Shown piece after piece: positions 1 through 8,223 of a DNA stretch of 64,000 nt. Below the pieces are notes generated by a model, which was not told where the DNA came from, searched no databases, and saw nothing but the letters and a program-made list of their open reading frames with translations. The stretch spans positions 62,001 to 126,000 of the forward strand of contig CABXFU010000001.1 in NCBI GenBank assembly GCA_902511575.1, written 5' to 3'. The stretch's first letter is position 1; every line of letters begins with the position of its first letter. The stretch is from an uncultured SAR86 cluster bacterium (GTDB lineage Bacteria > Pseudomonadota > Gammaproteobacteria > Magnimaribacterales > D2472). A program made the translations under genes and the position numbers.

Positions 1-404
1 GCGCTTATTGATGTGCTGGAGTGACCGACTCCAAAAGCGTCATATGGACTTTCTTCTCGATTTGGAAATGGAGCTAATCCATCTTTATGACGAATTGAAG
101 TAAGAGTATCTTTTCTTCCAGTAAGAATTTTATGCGGATAGGCTTGGTGACCAACATCCCAAATTATTTTGTCATCGGGAGTATCGTATAGGTACTGTAA
201 GACAACCGTAAGCTCAACTACCCCAAGACCTCCACCAAGATGGCCACCGCTTTGACCAACACTGTATAGCATATGCGCTCGCACATCATCAGCTAATGTC
301 TTGAGCTCTATGGGAGTTAAATTTTTAATGTCTTCAGGCAAGTTTACTTTGTCTAAAACTAGTGTCTTAGGAGGGCTGGTTGGAATTTCAGAGAATATTT
401 TCAT
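1..404 (-). CDS. dxs: 1-deoxy-D-xylulose-5-phosphate synthase, N-terminal part (runs off the left edge)
   Basis: Dxs condenses pyruvate and glyceraldehyde 3-phosphate into DXP, the first step of the MEP isoprenoid pathway, using thiamine diphosphate. About 134 N-terminal residues are visible. They read [15 protein letters not shown], then the family motifs [15 protein letters not shown] and [15 protein letters not shown] of the TPP-binding domain, and [11 protein letters not shown] at the window edge. The ATG is one base after the ispA stop, so the two genes are almost certainly co-transcribed and translationally coupled, as in the xseB-ispA-dxs cluster of many gammaproteobacteria. The catalytic and C-terminal domains lie outside the window. 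Confidence 0.95.
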   Translation of the reverse strand, partial: MKIFSEIPTSPPKTLVLDKVNLPEDIKNLTPIELKTLADDVRAHMLYSVGQSGGHLGGGLGVVELTVVLQYLYDTPDDKIIWDVGHQAYPHKILTGRKDTLTSIRHKDGLAPFPNREESPYDAFGVGHSSTSIS

Positions 405-405
405 C

Positions 406-1275
406 TTAACTCTTTCTTTCAACCATAAATTTAGCTAATGCAAGCAGTTCGCCCACTTCATCATTATTGAATGAACTTTCTAATTTAGAAATACACGCAT
501 TTGATAAAGCATGCGCTTGATCAATGGATGCTTGTTTACCAAAGGCACTGACATAGGTTAATTTTTCATTTACCAAGTCTGATTGGTTGCTTTTTCCTAG
601 CGTGGTTGAATCTGAAGATACCTCTAATACATCATCGATAATCTGAAAAGCAAGACCAAGATCTCTACCAACCTCATCCAAAACTTTTAGTTGGTTTTTT
701 TGTTTTTCATTTCCTAGATGAGGCATTGTCATTGCAACTCTGATTAACTTTCCTGTTTTCAGCTCATGAATTTTTTTAATATCATTGTATTCATTTTTTT
801 CAGCATCTAAATCATATTGCTGACCTAAAATCATGCCTTCGTGCCCGCATGCATCAGCAAGGGCCTTGATTGATGCAATTTTTTGCGAATCGGTTATTTC
901 AGGTGATGCAACAATATTCTCATAAGCTAAAGCTTGCAATGCATCCCCAGTTAAAATAGCTGTAGCTTCATTAAATTTTATATGGTTTGAAGCTTGCCCT
1001 CTTCTCATCTCATCGTTATCCATTGATGGCAAGTCATCATGAATTAAAGAGTAGGTGTGCATGAGTTCAATGCTAGCGGCCATATCAATTAATGCTGAAT
1101 TAGAAATTTCTTTATTTAAATTTCCAGAGGCAAAAATTAAACCGGCTCGTATACATTTACTATCTGCTAGAGCTGAATATCGCATGGAAGAAGCTATTTT
1201 ATTGGTATCTGGGAGCAGGGCATCTATTCGATTGAATACTTTTTCTTTGCATTCAGATAGAAAGCTTAAAGACAT
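406..1275 (-). CDS. ispA: Farnesyl/geranyl diphosphate synthase (polyprenyl synthetase)
   Basis: Makes geranyl and farnesyl diphosphate from IPP and DMAPP, feeding undecaprenyl phosphate and ubiquinone side-chain synthesis. At 289 aa it has normal length for IspA. The first Asp-rich motif ([13 protein letters not shown]80, D81 and D86) and the second (FQIIDDVLE, about residue 213) bind the Mg-diphosphate. The usual GGKRxRP stretch is degenerate here ([10 protein letters not shown]40 and R43 kept). Sits between xseB and dxs in the standard order. The ATG at 1275 is 10 bp after the xseB stop. Confidence 0.95.
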   Translation of the reverse strand: MSLSFLSECKEKVFNRIDALLPDTNKIASSMRYSALADSKCIRAGLIFASGNLNKEISNSALIDMAASIELMHTYSLIHDDLPSMDNDEMRRGQASNHIKFNEATAILTGDALQALAYENIVASPEITDSQKIASIKALADACGHEGMILGQQYDLDAEKNEYNDIKKIHELKTGKLIRVAMTMPHLGNEKQKNQLKVLDEVGRDLGLAFQIIDDVLEVSSDSTTLGKSNQSDLVNEKLTYVSAFGKQASIDQAHALSNACISKLESSFNNDEVGELLALAKFMVERKS

Positions 1276-1285
1276 AGATCCAATC

Positions 1286-1504
1286 TTAGCTATCCAGGTC
1301 TACTGAATCGCCGCTATCTAAAAGTTTTTTTACTTTTAACTCAGCTGCAGAAAGCTGTTTCTGACATTCCTTAACTAAACCAATCCCTTCTTCAAAAGAT
1401 TTAACGCTATCCTCTAAGCTCACATCTCCATCCTCAAGCTTGGCAACAATTTGCTCAAGTTTTTTAAGAGATGATTCAAAATTCACTGTATCTTTTTTTG
1501 TCAT
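1286..1504 (-). CDS. xseB: Exodeoxyribonuclease VII small subunit
   Basis: Small subunit of ExoVII, which degrades single-stranded DNA in both directions; several XseB chains decorate one XseA. The 72-aa product has the family signature FESSLKKLEQIVAKLEDGD followed by a second helix rich in Glu, Lys and Gln, consistent with the two-helix XseB fold. The length is typical (E. coli about 80). It follows the RND permease with a 34-bp gap and precedes ispA, so it probably belongs to one minus-strand operon running from the efflux adaptor to dxs. XseA is not in the window. Confidence 0.93.
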   Translation of the reverse strand: MTKKDTVNFESSLKKLEQIVAKLEDGDVSLEDSVKSFEEGIGLVKECQKQLSAAELKVKKLLDSGDSVDLDS

Positions 1505-1538
1505 GCTTTATTGTAACCGATGCTATTTTTTTGGGCAC

Positions 1539-4500
1539 TTAACTCGCTGTTTTAAATAGACCAAATCTATTTTGAAGCCACGCTTTAACTCTAGATGGAA
1601 GTATGAGTGCGGCAGGGGTAAAAATTAAAGTTAATACTGTGCTAAATGATAGACCAAACACAATTGATGATGCTAATAATGTCCACCACTCAACAACCCG
1701 GCTACCTATTAATATTTCTCTCGACAACACATCAATGCTTACACCCACTGCAAGGGGAAGAAGGCCAAAAATGGTTGTTGTGGTTGTTAATAGAATCGGT
1801 CTCAGGCGCTGTTTGCAAGCTTTCATAATTACCTCTTCTTTTGAAAGATTTGGAAATTCTCCGGTTAATCTATTAAATGTATCGATAAGAACAATATTGT
1901 TATTCACAACTATTCCTGACAAAGCAACAATTGCAATTCCATTCATAGTAGTACTGAAGGGTTTTCCCATGATCATAAGGCCTATCAAAACACCAACCAC
2001 CGACATAAATACTGCGCTCAGCACAAGTATTGATTGATAAAAGCTATTAAATTGAGTCACTAACAAGATTAGCATCAGAGCTAGAGCTGTTAGAGCAGCA
2101 CCACTAAGAAATGCTGTCACTTCTTCGGTTTCTTCTTGTTGCCCTCTAAATTGAGTTGTAATCTCAGAGCCAAAGTCCTGAGTTTCTAGCCAAGCTCCAA
2201 TTTCAGTTACTTTATCAGATACAAGATACCCAGTGTCAGTTGCAATTCCTATCTCATGGAAAAATTTACCATTCCTTCTGACAACAGATTGACGATTTTG
2301 TGAAGGTACTAGCTTTATAAAGGTGCTAATTGGAATAAGGCCATTAATTGAATTAACCTTAAGATCTTTTATACCACTCAAGGACCTAAGCTCAGTATCA
2401 AATCTTGCTCTGATTTCAATTTCATCTTTTGAATCATCTGGCCTGTACTCTCCAACCTTGAAACCATTTGTGAGCATTTGAACTAATGCACCTATATCCA
2501 TCATGCTCACACCAAGTTGAGCAGCTTTTTGTTTGTCTACTTCAACCTTCCACTCAATTAATGGGTGAGGCAGTGTTGTATTTATATTTGTAAGGCCGAT
2601 GACGTCGTCTTGCAAATATTTTTCAATTCTTTGGGTTGCTTGCGCAACCTGATCTTCATTATTTCCAAAAATACCAAGTTCTATAGGTGAGCTAAAGCCA
2701 GGGCCTCCTTCTTCTGGAGTAATTTCAACAATTATTCCTGGTAGGTAAGAAACTGCCGCCTCAACATTTTTAATAATCTCATTTCCCGTTAACTCTCCAT
2801 CATTTGTCATTCCTACTTCAAGAAAGCCCCTAGACATGGTATCTCCACCTGAGTTAAACCACTGTGAGCCAGTTGTAAGATATAGGTTTTCAACGCCACG
2901 CACATCAGATATGGAAGACTCAACTTTTTCCATAATCTCTTTTGATTCAAGTGCTGAGAAGTTTCCTCGCGCTCGAATATTTATTTCCGCTGCAAAAGGA
3001 TCCACATCAGCAAAATAAATGGTACCTTTCCCAAAGTTTCCATACATCGCATATCCAAAGAACCAAAGAAGCATCAACACAGCAATTAGGGTTTCTCCAG
3101 GATTCTTAACAAATGTTCTTAGCCATTTTCCATAAAAAGTAGAAATCTTATCGAATACAATTTCCCCAGTTTGTTCATTTTCACCAGATACTAAAGTAGA
3201 TCTTCTTTGCCCAAATATTGAACCAATGACAGGAGTTACTATCATTGCGTAAACAAGAGATGCAGTCAAAACGATAAAAACCGTTACAGGAAGATAGCGC
3301 ATAAATTGACCAGTGAAGCCTGGCCAGAAGATTAAAGGTATAAAAGCTGCAATGGTGGTGGCTGTAGAAGAAAGAATAGGATAAAACATTCTTTTAGAGG
3401 CCAATCGATATGCCTCTAATCTATTTAAACCCTCAGAAATTTTTCTATCGGCATACTCGGTTACTACTATTGAACCATCAATCAACATTCCCAACCCAAG
3501 AAGAAGACCCATCATGACTAGAAAGTTAAACTCAATTCCTACAACCTTTAAAATAATAAAAGTTAATAGAAAACAAAAAGGGATCGAGAGACCAACCAAC
3601 ATTCCAACTCTCACTCCCATGCTTGCAATAACCAACACCATAACCAAGAAAATGGCCGTAATAATATTTCCTTCCAGCTCCGAAATCATCATTTCTGCCC
3701 AGACAGTTTCATCATTCGTTTTTACTATCGAAAGATTTGGTGGCAAGGTTTCCTGAAAGTTAGATACTACTTTTAAAATTTCGGTTTTAGCATCAATTGC
3801 ATTTGCGCCTACTCTTATTCTAATTTCAAGCGTTATTGCATCTTCGCCATTAACTTTTGCAAAAGAAGAGTAATCTTTAAACGTTCTTTTTATTTCTCCA
3901 ATATCGCTTAAGGTTACAACTGCATCGCGAGTAACTTTAATTGGAATGTTGTAAACATCTTCTGCAGTTTCGAAAATTCCTGGCACTTCGATATTAAACT
4001 TGCCTGAGCCTGTGTCTTGAGCTCCACCTGGAATAATCAAATTATTGCTTGAAATAGAGTTATAGAGTTGGTTTAAGGTAATTCCATATGTTTCCATTTT
4101 GGATTTATCTATGATTCCAACAAGAACCTCTTGCGGAACTCCCTCAAGATCTGCGGCAAGCACTTCGCTGATAGATTCCAATTTATCTTGAAGTTCTCTT
4201 GCTATAAAAACTTTTTGTCTTAATGACGCTGACCCAATAAGACTTAAATTCATCACAGGAAACATAGCAAAGGAATATTCTCTGATTTGAGGATCTTCTG
4301 CCTCTCTTGGAAGCTCAAATTTAACTTCCTCCACTGCTTGTTTGATATCTCTTAGAGCCGTATCTATGCTGTAACCAACCTCGAACTCTGCAACTATTCG
4401 CGCGTAACTTAATCTAGCCGATGAGGAAAGCTCTTTTACACCAGGAACGCTTCTTAATCTGGTTTCTAAAGGTCTCGCAATGAGTCTTGAAGCATCCTCT

Positions 4501-4670
4501 GGAGAGGCTCCATCTAAAAATACTGACACGCTAACAAGAGGCAATTGAATATTTGGATCAGCAGCCACACCAAGAGAAGATCGTGCGATCGATCCAGCAA
4601 CAATTACAAGCAGAGCTAGGGCAAGGGTAGTTCTTGCTTTTGATAAAGCAAAATCTACAATTTTAGTCAT
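1539..4670 (-). CDS. RND-family efflux transporter permease (AcrB/MexB-like superfamily)
   Basis: Inner-membrane proton-driven exporter of 1043 aa, typical for hydrophobe/amphiphile RND pumps. The N-terminal TM1 is followed by a periplasmic porter domain (DGASPEDASRLI, VPGVKELSS), a TM2-TM6 block, a second periplasmic loop and TM7-TM12. In TM4 the usual Asp-Asp pair reads LIDGSIVV (about residue 395), leaving one Asp; in TM10 the region is GIVVNNNIVLID (about residue 920), with Asn where AcrB has Lys940. These variants occur in less-studied RND subfamilies, so the substrate cannot be inferred from AcrB. The start overlaps the adaptor stop by 4 bp. No outer-membrane TolC-type gene is adjacent. 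Confidence 0.9.
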   Translation of the reverse strand: MTKIVDFALSKARTTLALALLVIVAGSIARSSLGVAADPNIQLPLVSVSVFLDGASPEDASRLIARPLETRLRSVPGVKELSSSARLSYARIVAEFEVGYSIDTALRDIKQAVEEVKFELPREAEDPQIREYSFAMFPVMNLSLIGSASLRQKVFIARELQDKLESISEVLAADLEGVPQEVLVGIIDKSKMETYGITLNQLYNSISSNNLIIPGGAQDTGSGKFNIEVPGIFETAEDVYNIPIKVTRDAVVTLSDIGEIKRTFKDYSSFAKVNGEDAITLEIRIRVGANAIDAKTEILKVVSNFQETLPPNLSIVKTNDETVWAEMMISELEGNIITAIFLVMVLVIASMGVRVGMLVGLSIPFCFLLTFIILKVVGIEFNFLVMMGLLLGLGMLIDGSIVVTEYADRKISEGLNRLEAYRLASKRMFYPILSSTATTIAAFIPLIFWPGFTGQFMRYLPVTVFIVLTASLVYAMIVTPVIGSIFGQRRSTLVSGENEQTGEIVFDKISTFYGKWLRTFVKNPGETLIAVLMLLWFFGYAMYGNFGKGTIYFADVDPFAAEINIRARGNFSALESKEIMEKVESSISDVRGVENLYLTTGSQWFNSGGDTMSRGFLEVGMTNDGELTGNEIIKNVEAAVSYLPGIIVEITPEEGGPGFSSPIELGIFGNNEDQVAQATQRIEKYLQDDVIGLTNINTTLPHPLIEWKVEVDKQKAAQLGVSMMDIGALVQMLTNGFKVGEYRPDDSKDEIEIRARFDTELRSLSGIKDLKVNSINGLIPISTFIKLVPSQNRQSVVRRNGKFFHEIGIATDTGYLVSDKVTEIGAWLETQDFGSEITTQFRGQQEETEEVTAFLSGAALTALALMLILLVTQFNSFYQSILVLSAVFMSVVGVLIGLMIMGKPFSTTMNGIAIVALSGIVVNNNIVLIDTFNRLTGEFPNLSKEEVIMKACKQRLRPILLTTTTTIFGLLPLAVGVSIDVLSREILIGSRVVEWWTLLASSIVFGLSFSTVLTLIFTPAALILPSRVKAWLQNRFGLFKTAS

Positions 4671-5548
4671 GCATCAGACGGGAAAGTTGTTTGTACCTTC
4701 TCGCCATTTTTTACAAATCCCTGACCAAGCACAATAAGCTTTGAAAGATTTGGAATTCCTGTAACCCATATTCCATCATTAGTATCTTCAATGATTTTAA
4801 TTGGTAAAAATTTAACCTCATCATTTTCATTGACAGCTCTTACACCAAGGTCACCTTCATCTGATAGTAGTAAAATAGATGGCGATATTTTATTCGCAAG
4901 CACCTTATTGGTTTGGATTGTCATTGTGCCGGTAATTCCATCTCTTATCTTGCCACTAGCATTTGAAACTTTTGCTTCGACTCTAAAGGTACGAGTAGAA
5001 GCCGATGCACTTTTTGATACAAAACTTAATTTACTCTTGATCACTTCACCTGTAACAAGTTCAATTGAAACTTTTTGCTCATTGATTACCCTTTTAATTT
5101 CTGTTTCAGGAACTTCAGCAACAAAGGTGATAGGATCCAATTCAATTATCACAGCGCATGCTTGACCTTTGCTTAGGTAATTACCTGGCTTAACAATTCT
5201 TTCAATATAGCCTTTGAATGGTGCTTTTACTTCTGTTCTGTTGAGTTCAACTACGCCTAGTCTGCAGAGTACTTGGTCTTTTTCTACCCAGTCGCCTTGA
5301 AAGACATTATTTGGCATAACTTCTCCTGAGGTTTTAGCTAAAATATTTACTCTTTTCTCAGAAGTGGCTGAAGAATTTAATTTAATTGAAGGCGAAAAGA
5401 ATGCAGATTGACTTTCAGCAATAACAACTGAAGATAATTTATTATTTGCCTTTTCTGCTAATTTTACGTCTTCTACAAATTGACCAGAAATCATCCAGGC
5501 TATTACTGGAATTAAAATATATAGAGAAATCCTGACGTTTTTTGACAT
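4667..5548 (-). CDS. RND efflux periplasmic adaptor (membrane fusion protein) lacking the alpha-hairpin
   Basis: Adaptor linking the RND permease to an outer-membrane channel. A hydrophobic N-terminal anchor (about residues 6-22, no lipobox Cys) is followed by the biotinyl-lipoyl half-motif AKTSGEVMPNNVFQGDWVEK. Only a few residues later comes the second half-motif EVKAPFKGYIERIVKPGN, then the beta-barrel and membrane-proximal domains. In AcrA/MexA about 70 residues of coiled-coil hairpin separate the two lipoyl halves. Here they are absent, explaining the short length (293 aa against about 380). Encoded immediately upstream of the permease (4-bp overlap) behind a promoter carrying a perfect palindrome. 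Confidence 0.85.
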   Translation of the reverse strand: MSKNVRISLYILIPVIAWMISGQFVEDVKLAEKANNKLSSVVIAESQSAFFSPSIKLNSSATSEKRVNILAKTSGEVMPNNVFQGDWVEKDQVLCRLGVVELNRTEVKAPFKGYIERIVKPGNYLSKGQACAVIIELDPITFVAEVPETEIKRVINEQKVSIELVTGEVIKSKLSFVSKSASASTRTFRVEAKVSNASGKIRDGITGTMTIQTNKVLANKISPSILLLSDEGDLGVRAVNENDEVKFLPIKIIEDTNDGIWVTGIPNLSKLIVLGQGFVKNGEKVQTTFPSDA

Positions 5549-5600
5549 TTCTTATTTTTTATAATTTTTACGCTATTTTTATTTCGACAAGCGGGAGTGG

Positions 5601-5636
5601 ATTATAGTCCATCTTTTTTGTAAAGTACACTTTACA
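5601..5636 (-). promoter_or_regulatory. Promoter with perfect 18-bp palindrome upstream of the RND pump operon
   Basis: On the minus strand an exact TATAAT (-10, plus coordinates 5601-5606) lies 12 bp downstream of the palindrome TGTAAAGT-GT-ACTTTACA (5619-5636). The palindrome covers the expected -35 position, so a bound regulator could block or activate RNA polymerase. It matches the TGTAAA-N6-TTTACA pattern of TyrR/PhhR boxes, but a TetR-type regulator is an equal possibility. No regulator gene is adjacent. Confidence 0.6.
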
Positions 5637-5638
5637 TT

Positions 5639-6298
5639 CTAGATGTTGTGTTTTTTTCTAAGTTTTTCTAATAAATCTATATCTAAAGGCTCCAAAGCAT
5701 CTAATTGTTCCTTGGGTGCAACTTTAAATTCTTTTCCAGCTTTCATTTCTCTGACCAAGCGCATATAGGTTTTTGAAAAAGCTTGAAAAGCATTATTATT
5801 ATTTTGAGAATTAATTAAATCCCAGCCAATCTCTCTTCCTGCCCAATAAACAATGGGATGAGTCCAAGCAAAGTTTTGCCTTGGTGATGAAGATTTCTGA
5901 GCTTCAATAAATGCCTCTTGCGGAGTTGGAATATTTATTGCACCCATTGATCCTGAGCATGCTTTGAGGACTTCCGTAAGAGTTGGGAGATAGTCATTTG
6001 ATTGAATCACCGTTTCTACAGCAGCATTAATGCATTCAGCTGGATATTTTTTTAAGCTTTCTGCCCAAAGCTTTTTTGCCTCAGTGAGTCTGATATCAGT
6101 GCCAAAAACTTTATAAAATTGATAATGATAAGAAAGCTCCAGCTTTAAAAAAAGATTATCAATTGCCTCAATAAAGCTTTTTCTATCAGAATTCGAGATT
6201 TTCTGCCCAGGAATCATCTTTTGTTCTGTCTTTGAACTTTTGAGAAAATTCTCCTGGTTCATTATGTCTGTTATTTTTTTTGTCATTTTTTTCTTCAT
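5639..6298 (-). CDS. Lambda replication protein P-like helicase-loader candidate
   Basis: A 219-aa protein resembling the phage lambda P / 'replication protein P' family, whose phage member recruits and remodels the DnaB helicase. The recognisable order is a helical segment DNLFLKLELSYHYQFYK, then EAKKLWAESLKKYP, then the family-typical SNDYLPTLTEVLKACSG. A C-terminal half follows with HPIVYWAGREIGW and MRLVREMKAGKEF. The start is ambiguous: ATG at 6298 overlaps the upstream gene by 113 bp, while internal Met codons at 6286, 6259 and 6217 would shorten the overlap. It directly follows a DnaT-domain gene, which supports a primosome role. No other phage genes are nearby. Function is inferred from family resemblance only. 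Confidence 0.65.
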   Translation of the reverse strand: MKKKMTKKITDIMNQENFLKSSKTEQKMIPGQKISNSDRKSFIEAIDNLFLKLELSYHYQFYKVFGTDIRLTEAKKLWAESLKKYPAECINAAVETVIQSNDYLPTLTEVLKACSGSMGAINIPTPQEAFIEAQKSSSPRQNFAWTHPIVYWAGREIGWDLINSQNNNNAFQAFSKTYMRLVREMKAGKEFKVAPKEQLDALEPLDIDLLEKLRKKHNI

Positions 6299-7004
6299 AG
6301 GAGCCTATAAACTCTTTGCGTTTAACAAAATCTACAAATTTTGAGTTCCAAGACCTTAGAGCAGTTCCATTTTCTTTCCAATAGAGTATAAACTCCTTCA
6401 AGTGTTTTAATGCATCATTTTTTGAAACATTCGCTAATTCTAAAATATCAAAAGCATCAGAAGAGGGTGACCAGCTTTCATCTATACAGACAGGCAAACC
6501 CTTATTTTCAGAGTTTTCTTTGACCCACTCTCTACGAATAAAATCCACAAATAACACATTCCAGTTATCCCTAACTTGATTTTTTTCCAACCAATACATT
6601 TTGAATTCATTCACTTTGCTCTCAATAAATTCTTTATTAATCTTGCCCATACTCAAGACTTCAAATGCTTGAATAGAAGGGGCCCAAGAGTAATCAAGCT
6701 TTCTTTTTCCGGCATTGAGATTATTGGAAGGTAGCTTCAAAGAATAAAGGTTTTTTTTTCGAGAATCTTCGTTTTTTTTAGAGGCTGCTTCTGAAGGGAT
6801 TAATTTTAGATCAATTAATCTCTTTATATGTTTAAGGATTTCCTCGTTCTCTAAAAAAGGAATTTTCTCTTTCAGGCTTGTTGCTATTTCGCTTGGCGTA
6901 AATATTTTAGTTTTAATTGTTTTAGCGGCAGCTAGAACAACAGCACATTCTATGCCCAATGTTTCTGCTTCTTGAATGGAGAAAGTAAATAAGTCTTCTT
7001 TCAA
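6186..7004 (-). CDS. Protein with two tandem DnaT-type ssDNA-binding domains
   Basis: The 272-aa product has a helical N-terminus (1-90) that may form a winged-helix. It is followed by two copies of the DnaT C-terminal domain: residues about 107-160 (SWAPSIQAFEVL, then EFKMYWLEKNQVRDNWNVLF) and about 178-231 (SWSPSSDAFDIL, then EFILYWKENGTALRSWNSKF). The Trp-Pro, YW and W-N-x-x-F positions are the family hallmarks. E. coli DnaT has one such domain and acts in PriA-dependent replication restart. The TTG start at 7004 abuts the stop of the DAHP synthase gene at 7005, and the 3' end overlaps the P-like gene. Likely binds ssDNA or primosome partners; unproven. Confidence 0.75.
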   Translation of the reverse strand: MKEDLFTFSIQEAETLGIECAVVLAAAKTIKTKIFTPSEIATSLKEKIPFLENEEILKHIKRLIDLKLIPSEAASKKNEDSRKKNLYSLKLPSNNLNAGKRKLDYSWAPSIQAFEVLSMGKINKEFIESKVNEFKMYWLEKNQVRDNWNVLFVDFIRREWVKENSENKGLPVCIDESWSPSSDAFDILELANVSKNDALKHLKEFILYWKENGTALRSWNSKFVDFVKRKEFIGSYEEKNDKKNNRHNEPGEFSQKFKDRTKDDSWAENLEF

Positions 7005-8057
7005 TTATCCTCGCCTCTTTTCAACAGCTTCGCTGATTGTGTTAAGGCAGTTAAGAGTGTCATCCCAGTTCATGCATGCATCAGTAATGCTTTGACCGTA
7101 AGTGAGGCTTTCTGTAATACTTTGATTTCCCTCAACTAAATGACTTTCGAGCATCAGACCTCTTAAACTTTGATTGCCTGCTGAAATTTGTGTAGCTAGA
7201 TTATTTACAACATCAATTTGTTTTTTAAATTGTTTTTGACTATTTCCATGGCTCGCATCAACCATAATGGAGTCATTTACATCAGCCTCAACTAATGCTG
7301 TTAATGTTTGTTGGATTGCTTCTGAACTAAAATTAGGCTCTTTCCCACCTCTAAGAATAATGTGTGAGTCTGAATTTCCAGATGTCTTATATATTGAAAC
7401 TTTCCCATCTTTGGTATTTGAAAAAAATACATGCGGATGATTTGCAGCTTGAATACCATCAATTGCAGGTTTTAACGCACCAGTTGTTCCATTCTTTATG
7501 CCAATTGGACAAGATAGGCCAGATGCAAGCTCTCTATGCGACTGACTTTCTGCAGTTCTAGCCCCTATGGCTCCCCAAGAAATAAGATCTGCAACATATT
7601 GAGGTGAAATTGGATCTAAAAATTCCGTTCCGACTGGTAGACCCATTGAAGTGATGTCTCTGAGAATTTTTCTTGCTAGCTTTAAGCCTTTGTTTGCGTC
7701 ATAGCTTTCATTAATATCTGGATCATTAATTAAACCTTTCCAGCCTACAGTTGTTCTTGGCTTCTCAAAATATACCCTCATGATGATAAGCAAATTAGCG
7801 TTTAATGATTCTTTGGCTTCTTTTAACAAGTGGGCGTATTCAAGAGCAGATTTTGGATCATGAATTGAGCAAGGACCACACACAACAATCACTCTATCGT
7901 CTTTCCCATGAAGGATTTGGCTAGCCTCATTCCTTGTTCCATACACTAATTTTGAAATTTCATCAGTAAGTGGATATTCAGAAATTACGTCATTCGGCGT
8001 AATGAGATCGAACTTTTCAACAATTCTTGTATTGTCTGTGTGGTAAATAGATTCCAT
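7005..8057 (-). CDS. aroG: 3-deoxy-7-phosphoheptulonate (DAHP) synthase, class I
   Basis: First enzyme of the shikimate pathway: phosphoenolpyruvate plus erythrose 4-phosphate give DAHP. The 350-aa length equals the E. coli AroF/G/H isozymes. Visible motifs are VVCGPCSIHDPKSALEYA (metal Cys), KPRTTVGWKGLINDP, GARTAESQSHRELASGL and the C-terminal metal site MVDASHGNSQKQ. The feedback-inhibited isozyme type (Phe, Tyr or Trp) cannot be told from sequence alone, so the gene symbol is provisional. ATG at 8057 faces the divergent scpA gene across a 166-bp control region. Two replication-like genes follow it without a gap. Confidence 0.93.
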   Translation of the reverse strand: MESIYHTDNTRIVEKFDLITPNDVISEYPLTDEISKLVYGTRNEASQILHGKDDRVIVVCGPCSIHDPKSALEYAHLLKEAKESLNANLLIIMRVYFEKPRTTVGWKGLINDPDINESYDANKGLKLARKILRDITSMGLPVGTEFLDPISPQYVADLISWGAIGARTAESQSHRELASGLSCPIGIKNGTTGALKPAIDGIQAANHPHVFFSNTKDGKVSIYKTSGNSDSHIILRGGKEPNFSSEAIQQTLTALVEADVNDSIMVDASHGNSQKQFKKQIDVVNNLATQISAGNQSLRGLMLESHLVEGNQSITESLTYGQSITDACMNWDDTLNCLNTISEAVEKRRG

Positions 8058-8164
8058 GCATCAAATATTAATGCAATTAAATTAAAAAAATAGGTTTTCA
8101 CTGATCTTATTATTTCTTTTTCAAAGTCAGTAAAAACCCTTTAAATCAACATTTTTATGCAAAA

Positions 8165-8212
8165 TCACAAGATGTTGTGTTAAAAACAGCTTATAATTAC
8201 AGCATCTTGTAT
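8165..8212 (+). promoter_or_regulatory. scpA promoter with two NrdR-box-like palindromes
   Basis: An exact TATAAT at 8192-8197 sits 26 bp before the scpA ATG. Box 1 (8165-8180, TCACAAGATGTTGTGT) agrees with 13 of 16 positions of the NrdR consensus acaCwAtATaTwGtgt. Box 2 (8197-8212, TTACAGCATCTTGTAT) agrees with 10 of 16. Their centres are 32 bp apart, about three helical turns, the spacing typical of paired NrdR boxes. The inner parts also form a near-perfect inverted repeat (8167-8178 with 8199-8210, 11 of 12). No nrd gene is present, so the assignment is an inference. Confidence 0.45.
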
Positions 8213-8223
8213 AAATTGAACTT

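Noticed and set aside
1603-2037. A 144-codon ORF on the plus strand
   Set aside because: It lies entirely antisense to the RND permease gene, shows low-complexity translation and has no family motifs. Other antisense ORFs (for example near 4791, 25094, 42381 and 59020) were rejected likewise.
5639-7004. Prophage remnant because of the lambda-P-like gene
   Set aside because: No integrase, repressor, structural or lysis genes and no attachment repeats are visible; flanks are ordinary chromosomal genes.
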